Below are positions 52,840-64,000 of a stretch of DNA of 64,000 nucleotides, piece by piece. The notes under the pieces were generated by a model. It was not told where the DNA came from. It did not search any database and saw nothing but the letters and a program-made list of their open reading frames with translations. Every line of letters starts with the position of its first letter. Position 1 is the first letter of the stretch. The DNA is from Isoetes taiwanensis. Lineage: Eukaryota > Streptophyta > Lycopodiopsida > Isoetales > Isoetaceae. The position numbers and the translations under genes are program-made. The stretch spans positions 1 through 64,000 of the forward strand of contig JAJEKV010000642.1 in NCBI GenBank assembly GCA_021234155.1, given 5' to 3'.

Positions 52840-55100
52840 AACCTTTAATTATATATAATTAATTAGTCTCCTTCTCTTTCTTTTTATGTTATATTTATTG
52901 TTTCGCATGGCATGCGTGACCAACCCTTTTTATTTTGAAGGTTTTTTATCGCATGTATATATGTTTTAGTGTTTATGTTGTGCAGGGATTCAGTTAACAT
53001 GTGCTTTCTGGCTTCGTCAATATCCATATCTTTTGGGAACCGTTGTAGTAGCCTGACGATTGTGCAAGCCCCTTTCTGAAGCTTATCACTAGGGTTTTTC
53101 CTCGAAAAATCGAAAGGGGAGGGAAGGTAATTTCGATGAAAAGTCTTCAGCAGGTACATCATCCAACATCTCATCATACTTTGTTATTTCCATCGAGGAG
53201 TTTTTTTAGCTGCATAGCTGTAATAGTTTATAATTACAATATCTTTGTTGAAATACCTCCCTTGCAATCTCTTTGTTGAAGTTAAAGTCGCACTTTGTTT
53301 AATCAAATCTTTATCACCACAATGGAAGATCATTTACAGTGGTTCACAGTGATTGCATTAGGTCCAGACAAATTTAATAACCCATGTAGCAAATTTGCTG
53401 CAAAGTACCATATGCAGATTAAACGAGATCGATCATACATTAGAAAATAAAATGCACAAACACAAAGACAAATAACAGATTATACCATCATTTCGAGCTC
53501 CACGGCCTCCTCGGCGCTAAAAGGCATCGCGCCCCCCTAAGCTCACGAAGGCCTTGAGGCCACGCTCATGTAACTCCATACCGAGGAGTTAGCATCAAGA
53601 TCTGAGAATCGGATCTGGTTACGTTCTACTCAGGGTCACCGGCCCAAGCCTCGGGCGGCAAGGATTTCCATCCACGGCATGTCGGCCATAGGTACCCGGG
53701 TTTTGGCTTGCTTTGAATTATTTTGGACTGTTTTTTGTGTCGGTATTTTCTCTTAGCATCAGCCCTCATTGCCCTTGTATAGACCCCCTTGATTTGCCCC
53801 TTCCGGTTTTCTCTCTCTAGGGTTTACAATCTCTCTCTAGCCCCAAAACCCCCAAACGCCCAAAAGGTGCTGCCGCTTTTTTGGAGTCCCCAAATTGGAT
53901 TCTAAGCACCCGCGGGCAGCCGAGAGACCCCTCAAACTTTGGCACCCCCAAACATAGCCTCGGCATGACCTTGCATAATCAAAGCGTATGGCGGAGAGAC
54001 CCCCCAAGGCAAAGCACCTTATCACGGCACGTGTGTCATCTGGTAAGCCTTATGATCCCGCGATAGAGCCCTATCTCCGGGCAGCCCCTTCTTTTGGGCC
54101 CCGGCGTCTATTACGTCGGTAGGATCCACAACCGGTTCACGATCGTCCCTCGAATGCGCTAGATAGGCTTGATGATTCCGGATGAACCACTGCATCCGGA
54201 TATCCTAGCCAAAGATACGGCGGTATGCTCTCTTGCCACCGCCACGGGCAATATGCCGCTTTCGGTTACCCTTACAAAGCCGGGTGCGGCTTCTAGAGTT
54301 GTTGCTACACTCGTGGGCCACAGCCGAGGTAGATCATAATCTTTGCGTCACGGTGTCTAGCACAATGCACGCCCACGAGCATGTGAATGATATGCACGAG
54401 GGCCGATAGCAGAGTACATGGATCCACGATCTTGGGCCCGACCATGTGAATGATATGCCTAAAGATGATGGCGGCACGACGGATCCACATACTTTGCACG
54501 AGGATGCATACTTGAACCTACGTATTGACAGGGTATTCGTGAGGCGGGTGATTCTCTTGCTTCTGAGATGAAGCCGCACGCATTTTTACCGGGTGATGCA
54601 TATCCAAGCACATGTTATTGTCTCCGGCCCGGTGGGTTGGGCTGATCTGATGCTCGACCGTCCTCGTCACCTCTTGGTGCTTTCAAGATGCTCTTTCCGA
54701 TTGCACATCTGCGACATGGCAACCATTTGAAAGGAACCACCTTCTCCGATCCGGGGAAGACTTGACTCAAACGGCTACGTAGGCGGAAAGAAGAGTTATG
54801 TCGTGTGCGAGAGAGGCTTCGCCTATAAGCGGAAGTGGGTGGGTTTTATAGGGGAGGTCGGGCTATCATTCGAGATCAATTGGCCATCTTATCCATGGGC
54901 ACTTCTTGTGTATAGCTCGTATTTCTTTTGTTTCGTTCGGTTTGGTTATTTACGTGTTGAAGCGGGGCTTGGACCCCATGTTCTACTTTTTTGGGCTTCG
55001 GCCCTCTGATCTGTTAGGGCTTATGCCCCCTTTGTTTGTTCTGGTCCCATAACCCGATTGGGTTCCGTGGACGTTAAAATTTTCTTCCTTCCTTCCTTCC
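52840..55100. other. No recognised gene
   Basis: The stretch 53500-54800 is more GC-rich than its surroundings but I find no protein motif. The sequence at 54960-55080 (CTTTTTTGGGCTTCGGCCC and following) has the look of a LINE 3' untranslated end. ATGTGAATGATATGC occurs twice, near 54379 and 54445. Confidence 0.35.
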
Positions 55101-55105
55101 TCCTT

Positions 55106-55318
55106 ACAATACAGATGTTTCGCATATGTGGCTTGCCACATTTCATCCCACCAAGGTCAATGCACTCTTCAATTCTCAGATCTATATTTACAGAAATATT
55201 TTGTTCGAGCATTGATAATGCCCAGGCGTGTAGCACACAGTTCCCAGGAAAAGCATGCAACTCACCAGACCCAAGTATGATGCCACTCACTTTAATAGCA
55301 CCGCATTACCCTAGCTGC
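55106..55318 (-). other. Possible exon of an unrecognised gene
   Basis: On the minus strand, after an AGAGCAG acceptor-like site near 55319, the sequence is open and reads SGIILGSGELHAFPGNCVLH, AWALSMLEQNISVNIDLRI and EECIDLGGMKCGKPHMRNIC, ending before a GTAAGG donor near 55106. The even, protein-like composition and both splice signals support a real exon. I cannot name the family and found no adjoining exon with confidence. Confidence 0.4.
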
Positions 55319-55319
55319 T

Positions 55320-56725
55320 CTAATAAAGCTGCCAAATGTGAAAGATATAAATACATGTTAAAACTGGGATTAACCTAAAACAATTCTGAGCAAAGAACAA
55401 AGCTCCAAGACTTGTAAGAGCTCATATAAATAAATCAAGTATCTTTTGTATAAATGCAAATGGGTAGAAGACATCAAGCTTGCCAATGGATTTGAACCAT
55501 ATTTGCAGTGTGGAGGACAATCTAGAGAATGCCAAATATCTTTCAACAGAATGGCCTCAAGGTTCTATAAGGGTCTCTAGTCAAAAGAGATGTAATGGAA
55601 AAGATATAATGGAAACAATAAAAGATTGACACATTTGGCAAAGTGCTAGATGAAATCCCTGAAGCATATAACCCTCGTTGAAGCAAAAAGCAAGCATGGT
55701 GGCATTGGCCATGCATTACGAACCACAAAATGCTTAAAGAAAAATCCTTAGAGAAAAAACCTGGATATGCACAGAAGGAGAGAAAAAACTCCAAGACGGT
55801 GTCGTTGAGAAAAGGCAATTCTGGCAAGGCGCGTAGGTAAACATTGGGAATTAGGTATCCAAATGAATGCTCCAGATTAAGATTATTTTCTTACCTTCAG
55901 ACACTCGAGTTCTGTTCATGCATACAGTTGTAGCTTGTTCCATTATTATCTCATAATTTTCAGAATTTGCTTAAATATGGCTCCACAAATAGAGACAGAC
56001 AGAGACAGAACCATTTCGGCTAGAGTTTCCACTTCTTGGCTTCACAGCCATGCACTGATCCGAAACTCGTAGACGTGCTCAAAGCCTACCACCAAGTTAG
56101 CCGATTCAAGCAAAAATGCTGAAATAGTGGTCACGCCAAAGGTCTATAGCACATCTCAAGGCTTCATTATCAGGAGCAAATGGAGTCACAATAAAAAATC
56201 AAGCAAATCCGCTTTGACCTTACCAGATAAACTAGTGCTGAACGATTGAGGACTGGAGAGACATACCCCGTGGTATCTACAAATAAGAAGCCTTTTTATT
56301 TGCATTAAGGTCTTGAAAGTTACTAGCCTTATTTTGAGAAACACCGGATGTGCTGAAAGGTCGATGGAAGAAACCTTTCTATAATCGATGGAAAGAAGCA
56401 ATTTCACGAAGCCAAACAAAATGTAAAAAGAAGCATACTTTCAAAAATCTTTTCGCATCTCCGTCTCAAATTTTAGGCATTTCTAATTTCCCTAGCCGTG
56501 GATTTAAGACAATGCATATCCAATGGGTATGACACTTAAGATTTGATGATGTGGAAGTGCTACGTGGATAGCCTAGAATTACAAGAAAGGATGTAGGCTT
56601 GGTTGGGTTGGCGTGCTTAAAAAAACATCCACAAGGCTAGCAACATAAAGACAAACACAATATTGAAAGCACGAGGCCAAGAGATCCCTCATTGAGTAAA
56701 GGGCTTGGCATCTTGAATATCAAAC
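55320..56725. other. No recognised gene
   Basis: Nothing firmly supported. The minus strand near 55780-55850 (acceptor-like TTGCCAG then LPFLNDTVLEFFLSFC) could be a further exon of the gene suggested at 55106-55318. Confidence 0.3.
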
Positions 56726-56875
56726 TAAGTACGATTTATCTGTGTTTTGAGATTAGCAGATAAATCCGCTTCTTGAGGCTAGTTGAGAGAGTTCCCCTTG
56801 GAGTATTTATAGCCTTGTTGCATTCCTCCCATTTTCATCAGCCGTCTTTGAGCCTTCCCCTTTGTAGTCGCATGC
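56726..56875 (+). repeat. 150-bp direct repeat with TATA-like box, copy 1
   Basis: GATTTATCTGTGTTTTGAGA and following, containing AGTATTTATAGCCTTGTTGC, is about 90 percent identical to 61998-62150 in the same orientation. It might be part of the LTRs of a decayed 5.3 kb element or the promoter of a repeated gene. Confidence 0.75.
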
Positions 56876-56879
56876 CCGG

Positions 56880-59800
56880 CCGCTGCACTAAATTTTTGTG
56901 ATTTGGCGTTGGCCCATCTTCATACCTTTCTTTACAGGCTTTTATTATGAGCATCAAATCATCTGGCTGCTTTGTTATGTTATTTGTATGTTTTCTACTT
57001 GTTCCTTTGCTTTCCAATCTATCAGAAGCGGTGATAGTTCTGGCTTTGCTTATCATATATGCATATATGCGCCCCTTTTAGTCCGGTTTTGTGCCTAGCT
57101 ATGAATCGTTATTTTATTTTTCTGGCCATTGAAAAGCTCCATTATTTTCTTTGCTTATTTGTTTTTAGGCGCTCATACCGGGAGTTCTTTCAAGTTACAG
57201 GATAAATCCAAAAGCCAGTTCATTTTTGTGGAGCTAGTGCCACTTACAATTCACAGATTCAGGGTTTGAGATTACAGGCTTAGTTTTCTTCATACTTGGT
57301 GTTCTCTTGGTTGCTTACTCCAGGTCGTTTCCTATTTTGAAAATCCACAGGGATGCATGGAAGCCGATCTGCCTTTTCTCTATTTGCCGCACCGGTAGCC
57401 CGCTGTTCTTATTTGCCTTGATTGTTATGCTTCTGAGTTGCAGCTACAGGTTCGAATCCAAGCTACATGCAATTCGTTCTTGCCATGTTGCAAGTCCTTT
57501 TCTTGAAGAGTTTTGAATCCAAGCCGTGTTAAGAGTCTCGAAGGCACATGCTTCAGGCAACGGTTGGGTTTCGTCTTCAACATATCTGGTTGTAACTTTT
57601 GGTTTATTTTCCTCTGTTTTCTATGCTTTGCATAAGCCAGCTTTGAACCTAGTTCATGTCGGCTGCCATTAGTATAGCTTATGTGTGTTGCACCTGTCAT
57701 GTTATCCTTGCCTGCTATCTTTTTGGATCCACGTTTTCACTGTGGATGCCAGCCGCATTGATTTTTCTCAACTTGTGACATCCATAGCTTTCTGTGTCAG
57801 CGGTGCTACAACCTCACCAAGGTATTTGCTGTTTGTATGCTCCAATGCTCAAGGTACTAAGTTGTAGCTGTCCATATGTGGTCGGTGGATGAGATCGTCT
57901 TTTAAGTTGTAAGAGATGTGTTCCAAACGAATTTAAGTGTTATCCCTGTAGTTTTGTTCTTGTTTTTCGTCATCTGTTCTTACACTTCCAATTCCTCCTC
58001 TCATTTTTGTTAGATTCCCATTATATTTAATAGATATAACCTTGCTTGTTGAAATTCTGTAGTTAATTATTTAGTCTATCAGACCACTTTAGCTGTAGAT
58101 TTATGCAACATATTCCCATCTACCTTATGCCTTGGAATGCACCTCTCTATAGGTCTTTATCAATGCAGTATTGAGGTATAGAGAAATGTTGCTTACTGCA
58201 GATAGATTAGTGACTCACAACAAGATATGAATTTGGTCATTTCCTTGACCTGGTTTGCTGCATTGTTAAAGCAGTACGACATCGCTGGCAAAAGCAGAAG
58301 CCTAAGGAGATATTTAGAGGATGTTATGTAAGCGAGATAAGGTAAGGTAAGCCAAGTATGCTGCTCTTTCTCAGGAAGATGGAATGTGGTCTTGCTTGTC
58401 TACAGCCTTTAACGTTACTTGTTCTAGTCTATTTTGCCCATTGCTTTCTAATCTAGATTCTGGCTGGAAGTAGAATGGTGGTGGACCTTATCTATTTGGT
58501 TGGATTGACATTTATACTTACGTAATTTGATATGAACTAATTTTTGTTGAGATCCGAGCTATATAAGCTAATTGCAGTTTTAGTCGTGTTTATGTTCTGT
58601 GCATTGCCTTCAATTCATTTTGCATGGAGAAGTTTTTGCATTCTGGTGCAGTATCCTTGTGTTTCTAACTCGAGTCTTCCAGTTCCTTTTGCTTTCTCAT
58701 TTTTCCAGTGCAGCAGTTCATCAACATGAGCCTTTGAGCACGGATTTCATGCAACGATGTTCCGAGGAATATCTTTGTGACTAAGTTGGACCTGTTCAGC
58801 ATCATTGGACATGCATCGAGGTCCTATTGCTGTTGTCCTATTGTTGTGAAATGCCAAGTGCAGGGTCTTGTAGGCGCCAACAATCATTTGGAACTTCATT
58901 AATTATTGGAACTGGAATCAAGGCGTGCAAGGTGTCCCGCTACATTCGTTGGAGGAGAAGCTTCTTGATTCGAAGTATTTGTACTTTTTAGTTGGATTGG
59001 TGACTTTACAAATTTGAGGCTCTTGGCTCCGAGGTATTTTGACTTTATAAGTTCTCTTGAGGCTTATCGGATTGAACCCTTGATACTTTTGATGAGCTGG
59101 AGAATTTATTTTTGCCCTTGCATATTGCTAGCAATCCTAGTGTCTTGAACTATACTTGTTCATTAGAGTTATGTAACTTCTTCCACATCCTTTTTTTGCT
59201 CTTTTACAAATCACATCGCGCATCTTTTATATGCACCATCAAGCTTCGTCTGTAGGCTTTTTTACCCATATACTCTTCATATTGAGAAATCGTCCTTGAC
59301 CTTTGATCTTGTTTTAAGGAATATTGATAATGTTAGTCTTTAGATCATTCTAACTTTTTGCTTTTGTAACCTACTTGATTTGCCTATCTAGTTTTGGAGC
59401 TTTAGATCATTTTTTACTGACATCTTTGTTGACTTGCCCTTGCCGATATAATTCTAGCATACTTCACTCCAATGTTAAAACCTTTGCCATAGTTTTAGGT
59501 TTGGTTGCAGAACTTATGCTTAGATGGTATTTTCTTGGGGAATGTGTGTTGGTTGAGATGTAGTTAATTTAACGTAAGCTTTCTAAGCTTTCGCATTGTT
59601 GCATTGACGCATTTCATGATCTAATGGCCCTTATAGAATCTCAATCATAAGCCTTGTGCCTAGTAATTAATTTAGTCTTAGGAATTCCCTTGTGATTACA
59701 TAATACTCTTGCATTTTGCAGCACGCAAGTGGTCCACAACTGGTTAACCTTGAGGGAATTTCTTGTCTAGATGGTATTGTTGATGTTGGACAGTATTTTA

Positions 59801-61410
59801 GAATTTTATGATTCTCGCCAAACATGGAACTTTGCCTCTCTGGTTGCTTCACTTAGATTGCGGTTTGTGGCTAACCATTCGCTTAGTCTAAAGGTGTCAA
59901 TTTGCTCCCATCTATATGGCCCGTAGTGAGTTCTAGTTTCTAGGCATGAGATGCTTATTCAATTGAGTCATTTTTCCAATGAAACCTTTCACCTTTTCAA
60001 TTTATGGTACACTTAGTAGCAAGCGGGTTCAGCCTTCAGTGCCTTTAGAGTCAATGTTATTAAGCTCGCATTAAAGGACCTTCATAGGAGTGGGTTTGTT
60101 GGAGCTTATTCTCCCCTTTAGTTTACCAGTTCTTGTGTGCTTTAGATTGTGCATAAATTGATGGGGCTTTAGATTGTGCTTAAAGTGAGGGGGTGTTTTA
60201 GCAAATGTGCTTGTTTAAGCTTTCGATTTTCAGCATTTTAATTTGGTTTGCCTTCTCAAACTTCCTCCTCAAGGTCGTACATTTCTAATGTTGATTTGCT
60301 TGTTGTTTTGAGTATGCTTTGAGTTACACTAAGCTAGTTTCTACTTTGGTGCTATGTTGTTCTGAAGTTGTTTGTCTTAGGACCTGCAAGTTTGGAGCTT
60401 TGTTGCCGTATTTCGACGGCTTTATTGCGTGTAGTTTGTGCTTTAAAGTCTTTACGTGTCATCTTCTATATTTGTTGCTGCTGTAAGTTGTATGTGAATT
60501 CCTTTTGGAGGTTTTAATGCTTCTTTCATCTCTCCTTTAGGGTTATGTTGGTGGTGTTAGTTGTTGGCTCTACTTTGGTCTCTTGCTCTTAATCTCCTGG
60601 CCCTTGAACCCTTAATTTTCTCGCAGGCTATGCTTGGTTACCCCTCTATAAAGTTTAATGGCATCCAGTTTCTCTCTTTATAAACTTTATAAGAGTTGAT
60701 TGGTCTATAGATTTAATTGTATGCCTTCAGATTAGATGTTAGCATTGCGACTTTGGAAGGACCCTTGTACGTGTTGGTTTATTGGAACTTATGGTGTTTA
60801 ATTTGAAATATTTTTGAAGTTTTAGAGCTTTTGTTTTCACTAACGTTTTCACTAACTGTGCCATAGGTCCTGGTCTATTTTGTGTACTCCCTTCCATTTT
60901 AGGAAATAGATGCTTGAATACATTCCCAAGTTGCCTTTTTCTAGGTCAGAGTTTCAGCGCATTGGGTTTTAGTTTTTCTCCTTCTATGCATGTTTTCTAT
61001 CACATGTTTTCAGGGTAAGAGCTTCGTGGTTCCTGAACCTTTGTCGGCTAATTGCATTTTCCTTTAGTCACACGTTTAAGGATTGTCCTTTGTATGAGTT
61101 TGGTTGCTTACCTTTGCAAACTTCTAAAGTTTTATTGTGGTGTTTTCATGCGTTAGATTTGCATTGTTTGGAGGATAAGGTTGTTCTCTTCTTGAATTTA
61201 TGAGTTTAGGTGTTCCCATTTGAATTTCATAGCGCGTATTTACTTGTTAGCTCAGGACCATATAGTGTCATCTTTGCAACAATTGGTTGGCACATGAGAG
61301 GTATAATCAGATATCTTGAGATTTCATGCCCTTAGGATTGCTGCATCTTGAAGGACCTTTGAACGAGTTGGTTTGTGGGTGTGTATATTGACCATGGAGG
61401 TTTTAAAACT
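56880..61410. other. No recognised gene
   Basis: T-rich on the plus strand throughout, with no recognisable protein motif, RNA or inverted repeat. If the flanking direct repeats are LTRs, this would be the interior of a large non-coding retroelement. Confidence 0.4.
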
Positions 61411-61616
61411 GTTAAGCTCAATGTGTAGATGGCTTGCTCTTGGCTCGTTGCTCATTTACAGGTTGGTAGAGTAGTTCTCCTCTTATGGTGGTGTTAGTTG
61501 TTTGGATCTGAAGCTCAATGTGTAGATCGCTTGCTCTTGGCTCTTTGCTCATTTACAAGTTGGTAGAGTAGTTCTTTTATCTCCTCTTATGGTGGTGTTA
61601 GTTGTTTGGATCTGCC
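61411..61616 (+). repeat. Two-copy tandem repeat of about 100 bp
   Basis: AAGCTCAATGTGTAGATGGC through TTGTTTGGATCTG is followed directly by a second copy with a few mismatches and a 7-bp insertion. Confidence 0.9.
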
Positions 61617-61950
61617 TTTGTCTCAGGCTCTCAATTCTCGCACTCAATCTCGTGTCCCTTTTCCTTGCATTAAATATGGCACCAAACCCTTTCTCTTGTA
61701 GGCTATATTTAGCTATTGTCTTGATAGGACAGCCTTCACGTCGTTGCTTTCTTGCTTGGATTTCTCATTCCTTAATTGCAGGGTATCGTAGTATTCTTTT
61801 TAGTATTCTGGTGGTTTGGATGTGCCCTGGTCTCTTGCTCCCCTTAGCTGCTCATTTTTCTTTGCCTTTGTGGTTCTGAGGTGGTGTTATTGTACCGTAA
61901 TTCTTTTAGACATTTAGTTTCTTGTTTTTTTACGCCTCTTTTTTGGCATG

Positions 61951-61995
61951 TTGTTGCGATTGTGTTGGTTGAGTGCAACTAGGCTCTAAGTCTAC
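61951..61995 (+). repeat. 43-bp direct repeat, copy 1
   Basis: GCATGTTGTTGCGATTGTGT followed by TGGTTGAGTGCAACTAGGCT matches 62709-62752 with two differences. Confidence 0.85.
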
Positions 61996-61997
61996 GA

Positions 61998-62150
61998 TTT
62001 ATCTGCGTTTTGAGATTAGCGGATAAATCCGGCTTCTTGAGGCTAGTTGAGAAGTTCCCCAGAGTATTTATAGCCTTGTTGCATTCCTCCCATTTTTTCA
62101 TCAGCCGGTAGTCTTTGAGCCTCCCCTTTGTAGTAGCATGCCCCCCTGGT
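61998..62150 (+). repeat. 150-bp direct repeat, copy 2
   Basis: Partner of 56726-56875, including the same AGTATTTATAGCC box. Confidence 0.75.
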
Positions 62151-62708
62151 TTTAGCCCTACGTTATAACCTTGTGTTATTGAAGTATTCTTATAGTCAAT
62201 GTCTTAGTTTTTTATGTTGATTGGCTCATTGTTCGACTTTTTGATCTTGGAAGGTTATCTTATACAATACAATGGGATCTCATGCCAAGCATTGTTGTTG
62301 GGGCAACTCTTATGTCTTGAATGTTGGGTTTTAGTGGGGACGATGTTGAGGGCCCTTGCGCCATGGTGGTGGGCCCTCGTATGCCAAAGATGTGGCAGCC
62401 TTTGTGCCAAGATTGGGGTCCTCGTACCAAGTGTTTCTTTGTTCCTTTTGCAGATTTGCTCGAAGATGGATGTGGAGATGTCCTTTGCGAGTTTTGCACG
62501 AATCTTGGCATGTTGGGGTCGTGTTGGACATTAGCAACGGAGGCCTATAAATCTCTATTAACTTATTTGAGTTTTGGATCCTTTGTGGTACTTTGATGTT
62601 TTTGTATGCCCAAAAAGGCCGGTGTGCATGAGGGGTTATTAGAAGTAAAATATTTTGTACTGTTATTTTGGAAATAAAGGGGAGGGCCACATGGCTCATT
62701 CATATCAG

Positions 62709-62752
62709 CATGTTGTTGCAGTGTGTTGGTTGAGTGCAACTAGGCTCTAGAA
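62709..62752 (+). repeat. 43-bp direct repeat, copy 2
   Basis: Partner of 61951-61995, 757 bp downstream. Confidence 0.85.
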
Positions 62753-63648
62753 AGAAATATATAGGCTTCTTGAAGTCGGCAATAACAAATAAACCACAAC
62801 AAACACCACGTACCTAAGAAGACCAAGCAATCTAGCCAAGCTCATCGTTGGCTTGGACCATTTCTAGAATAGAATAGAATAGATTTTTTTAACATTCATG
62901 GAGACCAATAGGCTATGCGACCCATATAATGGGCTAGAACAACTCAAAACATCACCAAACATAATGGAACCATTACAAAGCTTGGGCAAAGCCCAGATGA
63001 TACTATGACTTGGCCCTTAGGCCAGACAATTAAATCAGACTTTATGTATCATCACAAAACACAAGAACAATTAGAAATCCTATATTATAAAACTGTGGCA
63101 TCGGTCTGTCTACCGGATCGACGGCTGAGATCGTTTCAATGTCCCTCTGCCCCGTCCGACGGTCCAGATTTGTCTATTTGCCGCTTGGCCTTGATCAACG
63201 GGTTAGATTGTGCCATATGGCATGTCTCGAAACAAAGGGTGTGACGTCTAAAATGTAAATATTGCTGTCGTTCATAACCACTTTGTTGGCAACTCCTACT
63301 CCGGCGGCCAATATGAGGTCAAATTAATGGCAAAGAGCTCTTTCAAGCAGGAACACGATCTCGGTATGCCTGCTTAAATATGAAGCGTTAATGCTGCAAA
63401 AAACTAGATATTGCCCGTTGATTTATCAGGGATGCTATGGCAAGAAGAGTAAGGCTCTGATTCCGCCAATAGCCCTGCACAAAAACACAATTTTTGGTTC
63501 GGTATATCAATGGCTTTTGGGTAAAATGTTGGGGGCAAATTCAGAAAAAATTGATATTGGGTTCTATGAATTCGTGGAGATTTTAAGATGAATTCAAAAT
63601 TCTTTGCCGGATTGATAGAAACAAATTTAAATTTTGGAGGATCTTTAC
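62753..63648. other. No recognised gene
   Basis: I searched the minus strand for the next exon of the aminotransferase at 63649 (expected to begin near a GVKPGWTR-type motif) and did not see it. Nothing else is supported. Confidence 0.4.
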
Positions 63649-63993
63649 CTTCTGAATGGAATGCCGGATCTTGGCGGAAGTTTTTTGATCAATATTAAGC
63701 AGGGCATGGCCGTAAGGACCGACGCAAGCGCATCCACCTCTAGATTGAATGCCGAATAGATCATGCAGGAGCTTGACAATAAATCGGTCCTGCAAAACTT
63801 TTGGAATTTCTGAATAACCACACTCGAGGGGCTTTTCTTCAGGATTCTTATTTGTTTTGGAGTAGATCAGAAAGGATAAGATCGCTGCCCGTTTTACGTT
63901 TGTATTCCCGAGCAGCGTAATCCGAGGGTTTTTGGATAATCGACTGATTGCTCTGAAGGATTCCTCTTTGGAATCGATCGATTCGTCGTCCAT
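63649..63993 (-). CDS. Class-V aminotransferase / cysteine desulfurase-like protein, one exon at the window edge
   Basis: The minus strand encodes ITLLGNTNVKRAAILSFLIY, then LQDRFIVKLLHDLFGIQSRG and GCACVGPYGHALLNID, ending HSIQK at a GTAAAG donor (63648). This matches the C-terminal part of a plant and bacterial family of PLP-dependent class-V aminotransferases related to SufS and NifS. The RGGCAC(A)GPYGH segment holds the Cys at the position of the desulfurase active site. The frame is open to the ATG at 63993, but family members have several hundred residues before this point, so the exon probably continues beyond 64000. No downstream exon was found, so the gene may have a long intron or be truncated. 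Confidence 0.75.
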
Positions 63994-64000
63994 TTTTTGA

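Noticed and set aside
63391-63591. Plus-strand 66-codon frame near the aminotransferase exon
   Set aside because: No motif and opposite strand to the supported gene. Probably chance.

Overview
This window is nuclear DNA of a land plant. It holds plant-type Ty3/gypsy retrotransposons with initiator-tRNA-Met primer sites, LINE remnants, a MITE, an intron-containing Yellow Stripe-Like (YSL) metal-chelate transporter gene, and the edge of a plant class-V aminotransferase gene. I cannot place the species. Most of the sequence is repeats, and most reading frames are broken by small indels. Some of those breaks may be uncorrected long-read assembly errors, so every 'pseudogene' call carries that caveat.

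Layout: 1-255 is a Ty3/gypsy reverse-transcriptase scrap. 256-10975 (minus strand) is element A, a truncated Ty3/gypsy element, interrupted in gag by element D (3512-6303, plus strand), a young gag-only LTR element with a CTTTC target-site duplication. 10985-11990 is another gypsy protease/RT scrap. 15029-27277 (minus strand) is element B, a complete chromovirus-like LTR retrotransposon of about 12.25 kb. It has 1.45-1.5 kb LTRs, a degenerate tRNA-Met primer site, a polypurine tract, a chromodomain remnant and an AAAAT target-site duplication. 28899-33042 and 33043-37210 are two copies of a 4.15 kb tandem duplication. Each copy carries an LTR fragment with a MITE, a LINE RT fragment split by a TRIM-like element, and the upstream region plus first exon of YSL. 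36745-39627 is the YSL gene, seven exons, with a cluster of frameshifts in the last exon. 39800-64000 is mostly unassigned DNA with GATTC-rich and palindromic repeat arrays, an RPA1-like fragment, a LINE tail, an LTR, short direct duplications, and a partial aminotransferase gene at the right edge.

The most interesting system is the A/B retrotransposon family. Both copies carry, between the 5' LTR side and gag, the same ordered block of extra genes: ORF0, a histone H3-like reading frame, ORF1 (about 1.4 kb) and ORF2, followed by gag-protease-RT-RNase H-integrase. The H3-like frame aligns with the C-terminal histone fold of H3. The two copies share substitutions that canonical H3 lacks, so the histone appears to be an inherited component of the element. 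Element B also has a C-terminal chromodomain remnant, so one transposon family seems to have carried both a histone-tail reader module and a histone H3 fold. I recognise no known function for ORF0, ORF1 or ORF2.
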